In this document: one piece after another, positions 38,927-50,900 of the stretch | Layout of the letters: every line of letters starts with the position of its first letter | Position numbering within the stretch: the stretch's first letter is position 1 | DNA from: Ephydatia muelleri | Lineage: Eukaryota > Porifera > Demospongiae > Spongillida > Spongillidae | Length of the DNA: 64,000 nt | Direction of reading: 5' to 3' | Assembly: GCA_013339895.1 (NCBI GenBank) | Contig: JABACO010000002.1 | Location: 7,224,924-7,288,923 of the forward strand | Program-made: the position numbers and the translations under genes | Notes under the pieces: generated by a model | Seen by the model: the letters and a program-made list of their open reading frames with translations, nothing else | Database searches by the model: none | Told to the model about the DNA's origin: nothing

Positions 38927-41900
38927 CCATGCATATACACCTCGTACACACCCTGTCATACATACACCCCACCCCATACACACTCACAGACATACACACA
39001 CCATACAACTGCACACACACACATACACACACACACACACACACAAACAGTGTACATGATTAATTGTGCATACCAATGGATGGGGGCTTTGATTGAAGAG
39101 AGAGTTACAATAGAAGTCTTTTTTGATCATACATTGTATCCTAGAGTGGATGTTTACCAAACGCAGGTTCATACAGGGTAACACACAGACAGAAACACAC
39201 GGAAGACACCACACGGACAAGCACACACAGACACCACACGGACAAGCACACACACACTGACACACACTGACACGGACACACACAGAAAGAAACATGTGGA
39301 CACTCATCTATCAATCAAGCGTGCAAGCTACACCAAGATGAAAACCACCATATCATTATGGAACATGCATGGGATAGACATCTTTTGCTATTAAACCTCC
39401 AATTAACCAACAGACATATTGGCTCAAAAAGAGTCTTCAGTAGCTACATGTACTTAATCAAGCTCTTAACATAGATATCTCACAAATAGCTAATAATTTA
39501 GACACACGTCCATATAACAGTTTAGGGTCCAGTTGGGTACCATCCTCGCATGGCATCAGCATCTATTGTAATTTAACTAAACCATCCAATTCCATGCCCA
39601 TGCTTCAGACTTCTTCATTAACATGGTGTCAGCCTATTTAAACATTTGCATGGATTTTAAAATATTTACCACAATGGAGTGATTCATAAGTGTCCATGTG
39701 TTTGTGTGAGTGTGTGTGGGGTGTGGGTATGTAGGGTGTGTGTGCAAGGGTGTGAATGAGGTGTGTGTATGGAGTGTGTTTATGTGTGTGTGTGTGTTTG
39801 TGTGTGTTTGTGTGTGTGTGTGTGTGTTTGTGTGTGTGAGTATATGGGGTGTATATGGTGTGTATGGGTGTGTGTATGGGTGTGTGTGTATGGAGTGTGT
39901 TTATGTGTGTGTGTGTGTGTGTGTGAGTATATGGGGTGTGTATGGTGTGTGTATGGGTGTGTGTGTACCTTTACTCTACAGGCCTTTAAAGTTTGCTACG
40001 TTTTGTTTGCATGTCTTAACTTAATGCTATTACTGGAGATAATGTGTTTCCCATACACCTGTTCACAAACCAAGGAATTGCATAGAGGAATGGCCGAGAC
40101 CATTGGATTGTAGAGTGAATTATTATCACACACAGATTAAATACACACATGCACAGGGTAACACACACATACAGAAAGCATACAAATGCACGCACACAGA
40201 CACACAGACACATATATAAACACACACATGCACACTCACATAGATACACACACAAGACACAACACTCATCTAGTGTGCATGGCAGTAGCTGAGTAGAGTG
40301 GGGACATGACCTTTGGATGGTAGGGTCAATTATTATCACACACATGCACTGCGTTACACAGGGTAACACGATACAGAAAGCATGCAAATGCACACACACA
40401 GAGACACACAAAGACACACACACAGACGCACATACAGACCCACACAGAAAGAAACAAACATGGGACACTCATCTAGTGTGTATGGCAATGAATGGGTAGA
40501 CTAGGGTATTGCATAGAGGAATGGTCCAGACCTTTGGATTGTAGAGTGAATTATTATCACACACAGATTAATACACACATGCACAGGGTAACACAAAAAC
40601 AGAAAGCATGCAAATGCACACACACAAAGACACACACAGACAAACATACAGACACACACACACAGAGAAAGAAACACAGCAATAAACATGTGGACACTGA
40701 TCGAGTGTGCATGGCAGTGGATGTTTTATTACATACAGGTTAATACACATGCACAGGGTAACACAAACAGAAAGTATTAAAAATGCACACACAGATACAC
40801 ACACAAAAACATACACAAAGACAACACACACAGACACACACTGACATGCACACAAACTCGCACACACAGACTTTCACAGGCACACACACAAACTCACACA
40901 CATACATGCACACACACACAAACTGACCCACAGACAAAAAGTGACACACAAACACAGACACACACAGAAACACATGCGCAGACACATCGATTTTTACCAC
41001 ATACAAGTTAGTGCACACATGCACAGGGTACCATAGGGTAACACACAATACACACAAATGCACTCACGCCAGACACAGAAACACACGCGCACACAAATGG
41101 ATTTTTACCACACACAACACACAAACGCACTCACAGACATACTGACACAGATACACACCGACACACAAAGAGACACTCACATAGACACACACATGCACAC
41201 TCATATAGATACACACAGGACACAACACTCATCTAGTGCATGGCAATGGATGGGTCAAACTAGGGAAGAATGGTCGAGACCTTTGAATAGTAGAGTGGAT
41301 TTTTACCACACGCAGTTTAATAACACACACACACATACATACACACAGAAATACACATAACCACACAAACAGAGACTCATTTCTTCCCACTGTACAAATG
41401 GCCACAGAGCTACACCAAGATTAAAACCACCATATGAGACACGCATGAATAGGATATCTTTTGCTAACCTCTGATTAACCAATTCATCGTCGTACTACTG
41501 GCTCAAAAAAGGTCTTTAGCAGCTACATGTACTTAATCACGCTCTTAAAGGACAGATATCTCACTAATAGCTGATATTTTCGATACTCAGAATCGATACA
41601 ACAGTATAAGGCCCAGTTGGGTCGTGATCGACATCCCAGCATGTAACTTTCGATCACTAATGCGATCGAACTGGCCAGTTTGTTAGCTCCAACAGATCAA
41701 ACTACAAGTGACAAAATTTAGAATGTCATACTTGTAATGCTATAACCTAGTGCAGGCCATCTAGATGCGCGATTGATATATGTACGACCCATGCATCGTT
41801 ATTTTGTTGGTGTTTTGTGTACATGTAGCAATGAGCGTGTCTTTGCGTCTGTACATTTGGACTAACACTGCATGGAACGTACATTGCCATAACTCACCAA

Positions 41901-44900
41901 AAAGTTTGCGCGGTGTGTTTTATTATCCCAAGCGTCGTGTGCCGCTATTGCGCTATTTGGTTCTTTGGCTATACATACAATCAGTCGTATTGCACGCTAC
42001 ATTTTGGTACACTTCTCCAATCAGAAAGTGGGGCAAAAAGTCAACACACTAACGCTAACACTTGCATTCACTGTACATACAGCTATACAGTACATACATT
42101 AGTTTACATGCACATACATGTACCATTACATACATACACTCAAACCATTTTAATGCAAGTGTGCAAAATGGAGTTGATCATATTAGAACAAAGCAGATGT
42201 GTGCATGTGCACCCCATGCCTCTGTTCAATAAACATACAGTACATGTGGATGTGATTGTTTTCTACTCAACTCTTCAAGAAAACTCATTCCCTTATTCGT
42301 AGATTATACAAAGTACATACTATACATACATGCGTCATACACATACACAGACATCGTTCAGTGTGTAACAATAGCAAACTCTATGTTGGATACTGAATAA
42401 GTTTTGGGAAATTTTTTAAGTGGTTTGCAATCTGTAAAATAACCACATTATGTAATTTGTGCATGCTAACTTGACGTCAAATCTATATCCTTGTAATTCA
42501 ATCTTCATGTCATGATATTCTTCTCAGCCATAAACAGAATTTTCAATAGCTAATATAAAATTAGCAGTTTTGCAGTAGTTTTAGCTTAGAGTTCAATTTC
42601 ATTATGCACACTCTACAGATACACACTGAAACACTATAATTACACACTGATGTGTTTTCAATATAATTACAGTAGACTAAAATAGTCAGAGAGCGATACG
42701 ATGTAAAGCTCTTTCATATGGACATTAATACAAAACCTCAAAGAATGATGTCATTCTTACCAAGGCATGATGCTCTCTTGCTATCAATGATATTCCCCGA
42801 AAGGTCGAGGGTTTCCAACTTGGTATTGACTTCAACACCTTTCATGACTTCTTCTAATCCCTCTGGTTCTAGTCCACATCCACTAAGGTACAGTCCCTTA
42901 AGAGTAGTATTTCCTTTCAACATCATACCTGTGTGAAGAGAGACAAACACTCTGACATGACATATGCAATGTCCACAATGTTGAGACTGAATGTGATGAC
43001 TAGACCGTGACACATGTGAGGGTCTAGCATTGAATCAATGTGTGCTATGTGAAGGTGTGTGTCTAACATACATGTAGCTATGGTCATTGTGTGGACAGTG
43101 TAGGCGTGTGCTATTGTTAAATGTTAAGTAAACAGTGTTATTCTATCAGAGTGATGACTCCAGTAGAAGAGGTGTGTGCATGTATTATACAAGCTGCATG
43201 CATGTACATGTAAAGGGTTTGTGTGTGCTTATTTATAAGGGAACTGTTAACTAATTAAAGTGTGATTTCAGTTGCGAAATTGCAAAACATGTACTGCATG
43301 TGGGGACGAACAGGCAGGGGGAGGGGTCCAGATGAATTGCCCTTTGTCATATACATGTACATAACTTTGCTCTGTCATTTTGTGACTGAATACTATATCT
43401 AGTAAAGCTAAAGATGGGCAATGAATCACAAGTAGTGATGTCTGCAGAGCTTTACAGTTAGGGGGAATGAGAGGTTAAAAGTCAATGATTAATATTGGCA
43501 CAACCAATTGCAGTTGTCTAATTTCTTGCCATGAAACATTTTATGCATCCTTGCGGGGAGGGTTTAAACACCTCCCAGTAAGATTAGTCATGCTAACATT
43601 TTCTGGATGAAAAAGATTAGATTGATGTCCCTGCCAAATTGTGAAGCATATGTTAAACCTTCCCAACAACTGACATAAATGCGTGAACATTGAGTATGCT
43701 TCATACAGTAGATTAAATGGGTTGATGATACACGTATGTAGACTGGATGGATGTTGGTAGAAAATAATAGCAAGAGTACTGCACAAGACATGTGATCTAC
43801 AAAAATAAAAAAATGTCATACTTGTGTTTGGAACTTAAAAGTTTAAAAAATAATTCTTAGCAACCCCTTTGGTCATACACTTAGAAGTATTTAGAATGAT
43901 AGGGCAATGAAGTCATGCATGTGCACCCCATGTAACTGTTCAATAAACATACATGTGGCTGTGATTGTATTCCACTCAACTCTTCAAGAAAACATATTTT
44001 TGTATTCGTGGATTATACAAAGCACGTACATGTACCATTCATACATGCATCATATATACACAAACACTGTTCAGTGTCTAATAATAAGCAAACTCAATAC
44101 CTTTTGAGAAATTTTAAAATTCTATATAAAATGCTTTGCAATGTGTAAAATAACCACATTATGTAATTTGTGCATGCTAACTTGACGTCAAATCCATAAC
44201 CTTGTAATTCATTGTTCATGTAATTATGTTCTCAGTCATAAACAGTTTTCAATAGCTGATATACAATTAGCAGTTTTGCAGCTGTTTTAGTTTAGAGCTT
44301 AATTTCGTCATGCAAACTATACTAATAACACTATAGTTACACACAGAATTATATTAAAATAGGAATGTTCTTTCATATATGGACATAAATATAAAACCTC
44401 ATAGAATGATGTCATCCTTACCAAGGCATGATGCTCTCTTATTATCAATGATATTCCTCGACAGGCTCAGTTTTTCCAACTTGGTATTGGCTTGGACACC
44501 TTTCATCACTTGTTCTAATCCCTCTGGTTGTAGTCCACATCCCCAAAGGTCCAGTTCCTTAAGAGTATTATTCTCCTTCAACATCATACCTGTGTGAAGA
44601 GGGACACAAATATCTGACTTGACATGTGTGTGATGTAATGTCCACAATGGTGAGGGTCAGGGATTGAATCAATGTGTGCAAGTTGAAGGTGCGTGTCTAA
44701 CATAGCTATGGTCCTTGTGTGTAGGTGTGTGCTGTTGTTTAATGTTAAGTAAACTGTGTTATTCTATCAGAGTGATGACTCCAGAAGAAGAGGTGTGTGC
44801 ATTTGAACAGCACTGTAATTAATTATCCGCTATACAAGTGACATACATGTAAAAGGGTTTGTGTGTGCTTATTTATAAGGGAACTGTTAATCTAATTAAA

Positions 44901-47883
44901 GTGTGGTTTAAGTTGTGAAATTGCAATACATGTACTGCATGTAGGGACGAACAGGGTAGGGGGAGGGGTCCAGATGGATTGCTCTTAGTCACTGTACATT
45001 TCAAAAGGCGTTGGGCAAACAAGGACATCTACAGCTCAGCAACAATGCTGCTGCAAGGTGATAGCAATATGCATTATTTACGAACACCATCAAGAGAGCC
45101 ATAGGGAACACCTACTCCCAAATATCACATGTGTGCACCATACAGTGTTGGCCTGTACACTCAATTTATGTAAATTAGTACTATATTTAGTACTGTAGTA
45201 CTATATTTAGAATAGTGTATTGATTACTGCATTTACATGTACATGTACAGAGCCACTATTTTCTAACACCAACGTACATGTACCATCTATCCTACACATC
45301 ATCAATGTATGAGTAGACTAACCCATTTTATCTACATGTACTGTACATACGGAATGTGCACGTAATATTGCACATTTTATGTTCAGGCTGTCTGTTCTTA
45401 GATACTGGTAGGATACTGGTAGGATGGTTTAAGACAAATGGTCTAGCTGAATGCTTCAACATGAGACAGACACATGCAATTTGCTTAACCTTATTCACAG
45501 GCAAGTGGTCTGGATGAGTGCTTCGACCAGACAGACATGTGCACTGTTGTGTGTACTTTACATCAAGAGTCATATCAACCATGTACATGTAAACAACATT
45601 TCGATTAACGTTTGGTCATCAAGCAGTTCAATGGTAGACATACAGTTACAGAAGAAATCTATTGATGAATTTTATGCAAATAACCACATTCAGATTGATG
45701 CTCAAAAGAAACCTATTCTCAAAACATGCCAGACCAGATATCTTTCAAGTAGGAGGGCCAGTTATGAAGAAGAATTTTAGGAGATAGATTATGACAGATA
45801 GGAAACTCCAAGAGACATCTGATGGTTCATACAGTGTTAATTATTAAGAAGATAGATATCAACTGATCAGTAATGAAGGTGCTATAATTTGAGCTTCATA
45901 TACATGTACATGTATTAAAGGTCACTTCACCATTCTTTAAGAATCACCCCTTGGTAATGCTTTGCTTGAGAAACTTCTCAATTCCAATAAAGTGATGGCT
46001 GATGATACACCACCACCAGAGACGTTGAGAGTGATGACCAACCCAAAATCAGAAATGATGAGAGCGACAGCTTACCCACACCCAGTAATGTGGAGCCAGA
46101 TGACCAAACCATTAAGAGCGATGCTGGACCTCATAGTGAGAGCTATGGAGGTTGTGTGAGAAAGGTGATGATGTCCAATGTGGTGACACTTAGTGAACAG
46201 CTTTTTCCTAACACCTGCACTATTTATGGTACACTGGTGTCTACAATCTGTATTACGAAGCTACGGAAGAGAATGAAGAGTTTGATGGAAATGATCAACT
46301 TAATGTTTTAATCTCCCGTAATCCTTATTTAAGGATGGCCATCCTTAAATAAGGATCGTGACCACTTTCTAAAAGAATGACATACAATTGGTGCTTTATT
46401 TTAGATTTGTGATTAACTAGATTCAAGATGATGCAGATCAGCGATACTGCCGCGGTTAAAACAGGTTTGGCTTGCTAAAAAACCGGTGTTACAGTCGTAA
46501 TATGGCGAAGCCGCCATTTGCCGTTGGCAATAAAGTTGTGAGCAAACTCAAAGCGACGTATGGCAAGGAAGGGGAAATATTGCAGGTTTCTGGAAGCTCG
46601 AGAAGTAGAAAGTACACCGTCAGATGGAGCTGTGGAACTGTATCCACGGCATCGACTAAGGGTATTTGCCACACCCAGGGCCACGCACCAATACTTCCAC
46701 AGAAGTGATCTGCCACTCGAAAGCGTCAAGCTAAGCGACCCTGCTTAGGTACAGAGGTAGTCACAGAGAATGAAGGATGTACCTGTAGTTCCTCAGCGCA
46801 TGCAGCGATGGATAACATAGTTGACGAAAACAGCACTGATAGTGATTCGTCGAATGACAGTGACAGTGAGAGCAGCAGTAGCGGCGAGGATGTGAACGCT
46901 CAAAGGTTGGTTTTTCGTTTACAAATCGGCAGGTCAATGCACGTCTTGCTAATCTAGTCCATTACATGATAATAAACCTACATGTATATAATACAGGCAT
47001 GCATATACATTGTATATAATAATAATAATAATAATAATATAAATTATAATTGGAACGTTCTATACGAAAATGGGTCTTGTGGATTTCATTTTATGACTTA
47101 AAATTTAAATCAATATATCTTCCGTCGTATTAACGCTATCGGGTTCCTATTTTTAACACAACATACCACACCATTACTATATGTGAAAATCCATTTTAGT
47201 GTCTTACACATGCGGGGTACCGACGTTACAAGGTCCGATACCCCGTAGGGTTCAAAACGGCCACATCTTCAGGTAGGAGTGTCCAAATCGGTTTAAAATA
47301 TATATCTATGTAGAAGGGTCCTACCGCTATTGATTTGTTCTGTTCGTTAATTTTTGCTTTATCCGTTATGGAGATACAAGTGTGCAAAGAAATTGCATAT
47401 TTCCCGGGCGTTACGCGCCATTAACGTATTACGACTGGCTTCGAGGACGTCCTCGTAATACGTTAATGGCGCGTAACGTCCGGGAAATATGCAACTTCTT
47501 TGCACACTTGTATCTCCATAACGGATAAAGCAAAAATTAACGAACAGAACAAATCAATAGCGGTAGGACCCTTCTACATAGATACCTATTTTGAACCGAT
47601 TTGGACACTCCTACCTGAAGATGTGGCCGTTTTGAACCCTACGGGGTATCGGACCTTGTAACGTCGGTACCCCGCATGTGTAAGACACCAAAATGGATTT
47701 TCACATACAGTAATGGTGTGGTATGTTGTGCTAAAAATAGGAACCCGATAGCGTTAATATGACGGAAGATATATCGATTTAAATGTTATGTTATAAAATG
47801 AAATCCACAAGACCCATTTTCGTATAGAACGTTCCAATTATAATTATATATACTTGTATTATATCATACGCCACACTTTTTTC

Positions 47884-47933
<50 letters not shown>

Positions 47934-50900
47934 CACATGCACACACACACCGGCACACACATACACACACATACACACACATGCATGCATGCATCTGCAG
48001 AGATGAAATCCCTGGTTGTGATGTAGGAATGAGTGGTACTTCTACTGAAAGTCATCCCCTTTTGTTGCCTCATGGTCGCCAATGGTGTAAGCTAGAAACC
48101 TTGTCTATTGACCCATCGATTGGGCTAAGATATCACTCCAATGCTCGTTTTCACTGGCCAAACCTTGTGGATCAACACCAAAAGACCAATGCAGACTACT
48201 TCATCCTTTTTTATCCCATGAGGGGGCTCAGCAATATGCTGATGTGCACCAACCTGAATATGGCTAGGAAGAACCTTCCTCCGCTTGGTAAAGGTGAATT
48301 TATCAAGTATCTGGGATTGCGACTAGCCATGACCTGTGAGCCAAAAAGGGGACCAATTCCAGTTTATTGGCAGGTGGGAGATGAGCCTGGGTCAGTATAT
48401 ACAGGTGCAGACTTTGGTGGTCGGTTTGGAATGTCAAGGCACCGATTTCAGGATATAACAAACTGTTTCAGTTTCACTGTCCCACGTGATGGTGTAGGTG
48501 CTGATAATGTAAGTGGTACATATATTCTATATCAATATGTACAATTAACTTTTTTTAGGACCCATGGCAAGATATTCGACCTTTCATTGAGGATTTCAAC
48601 CTAACCCGTCAAAAGAACACAATTCCAGGCTGCCACTTAACAGTGGATGAATGCATGAGCGCATGGAAGGGTTCTGATGGAGAATATATTGCTGAGGGGA
48701 TGCCACATAAGACCAAAATTGCACGTAAACCAGAGGGTGTTGGGGCTGAAATGAAAGCCTTGGCATGCGGGGAAACTGGTATTATTTTGAAGTTGGATAT
48801 GATGGAAGGAAGGGAAGCAAACAGAAGGAAGGATTTCTCACAGGAATATGGTGAGGGAACAGCTGTGACACTCCGATTGACAAAAGAGTACTATGGCACT
48901 GGAAAAGTAGTGCATGCTGACTCCGCCTTTTCATCCGTGAAGACACTGTTAGCCCTTCGAGAAAGAGGACTCTTCTTCATGGGCATGATAAAAACAGCCC
49001 ATAAAGAATATCCATTAGCTTTCCTCAAATCATGGGCCAATGGTGATGAAGAGGGAGGAAAGCCATCAAGAGGGAACTATTGTTTGTTGCAAACTCAATC
49101 ACAGCATGGTTTGCCGTTTTATGCCTTAGGTTGGGCTGACAGAAAGGTCAAAACAATTATCTCCAATGTAGGCTCAACAAATCCAGGATCTATAAGTAAG
49201 TGTCTTCGCCACAAGAAAGAGCTAGTTGGAGGAGTATGGGAAACTACCAGATACTTCAAAGAGATACAGTGACCATCAATGATAGAAGAGTTTTATTCTT
49301 GCTTTGGGATCATAGATGTTAATGATCATCTACGCCAAGGCAGCCTTGCAATGGAGAGGGAGTGGTACACACGCAAGTGGTGGCACCGTGTATTCACCAC
49401 CATTTTTGGTATTTGCCTAATAGACTCTTATTTGGCCTACAAGTTTGACATGGAAGCTGTTCATAACTCCCCTGACGATCTGAAGACTTACCTTGGGAAA
49501 CTTGCCTCCCAGCTTATCCATAATAACTTTTTAGGTCAAGGAATGGCCATGCGAAATGAAGACAATGGTAATCCATCAGGCCAGGTATAGTTAATTCAAA
49601 TGAATTATTTTTTTATGATCATTTAATCATATTTTAGGCTGTAAAGCACCATATACCTCTCCCTATAAAGTCATTGGAGCGATATGATGGAGTGACATCT
49701 CAAGTGCAATTAGTATGCACAATGTGCAAAAGTAAATCTTCTTACTATTGTCCTGGATGTAACACTGAAATTGACTACATTCGTGCCATATGCAAACCAG
49801 GCAATGGACGAGAATGTTTTCAAAATTACATTGGATTACTGAAGCACTAACGACTGCTGCAACTTTATGCATAGCTTCATTGGAATATTTCATCACTATT
49901 ATAACACATCATCATCATCCAGTTTATATATTCGATCATAAGGAGTGTTTATTTGTGTATACTGAGATCTATACAATGGGTAAAAAAGCGACTCGATGAC
50001 TTATATTTCAGTGGTAAATGTGATTATTAGTACTATTATAATTATAATTATACATAATTATAATAATAATATTATATACATGTTTATACAGCTGTCATAT
50101 AGCGATTGGCAGGCAACACTTCCTATGTCTCTCATACCATCCCCTCATCAACATCCTACATGTAGATACGCCATTTTACAAATGATATGTACATGTACAT
50201 GTACTCATTTATAGGACTAGAAAACAACACTATAACAGTGTTCGATAGACTGGGTGGCATGCGGCACATAGTGCCAGCGAGGCTATGGTTGATACGTCCA
50301 TGCCGGCGTTTCAGCAGGAGTGAGTCAGAACACGCGAAAGTTCGTCATTACAAACAACCGCACAATTTCACCCGATATAATTTTGAAGACTGTTGTGATT
50401 TAGTACGCATAACTTATTAACCATAGTTATTTCTTCAACGAATGAGGTTGTGAGTATAGCTGGGTCAACTGGCTATCAGAGAAAATCAAGAGTTTTAAAA
50501 ATCCTATGTTTTTTATAGTCTATAATCTCTACTGTAGTAATCCTTAATTAAGGATGGTGTCAATCCTTAAATAAGGATGTGCCACTTCCTCCCTGATTTT
50601 AACACATGGGATAGATCTTATTAACATCATTTATAGTTTGTTATGGAGGCTAATCAGTATACAATTGGGCAATAGCATTTATGTAACCTTACTTGCTTGG
50701 TTGGCAAAACTATGCAATGTAAAAGATGATCCTTATTTAAGGATAATGACATCCTTAAATAAGGATTTCTTCCTGGAGATTAAACATTAAAGGAATCTTC
50801 TTGCCTTGTGCACAGGAAAATTGCAAAAGCAGACTCCAAGTATCGTTTCTCTAACCAGGCAGATAAAGGGATTGAACTCGTTAGGCAATGGTGCAAATCT

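Larger units (their letters stand above)
38199..41573. mobile_element. Fold-back element FB-B (intron of NLR-2)
   Basis: The outer arms are inverted: 38199-38375 (CTTTAAGAGCTTGATCAAG to TGGCCATTTGT) against 41395-41573. An extra arm copy is present at about 39330-39510 in the right-arm orientation. A second inverted pair is CATTCCTCTATACAATTCC near 38617 against its complement near 40080. Between them lie (TG)n and (CA)n tracts. From 40080 to 41350 there are about six tandem units containing GACCTTTGGATTGTAGAGTG and TAATACACACATGCACAGGG. The architecture matches FB-A but the sequence differs. There is no transposase. Confidence 0.6.
46502..49850 (+). pseudogene. piggyBac-like transposase gene PB-2, four exons, two in-frame stops
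   Basis: Exons are 46502-46905, 48001-48508, 48559-49584 and 49638-49850. All three joins keep frame: AG|A, AAT|GAC and CAG|GCT. Exon 1 encodes a Tudor/chromo-like N-terminus (VGNKVVSKLKATYGKEGE, YTVRW) and an acidic Ser-rich stretch. The DDE core has LTVDECMSAWKG, VVHADSAFSSVKTL and CFGIIDVNDHLRQGS carrying three candidate catalytic Asp residues. The C-terminus has CTMCKSKSSYYCPGC, a zinc-binding pattern. A TGA at 46706-46708 and another at 49270-49272 interrupt an otherwise open frame. Transposases of this family cut and paste at TTAA. Confidence 0.8.

Noticed and set aside
38390..41360. Cys/Val-rich or Thr/His-rich ORFs
   Set aside because: They are translations of (GT)n and (CA)n tracts, with shadow ORFs on the opposite strand.
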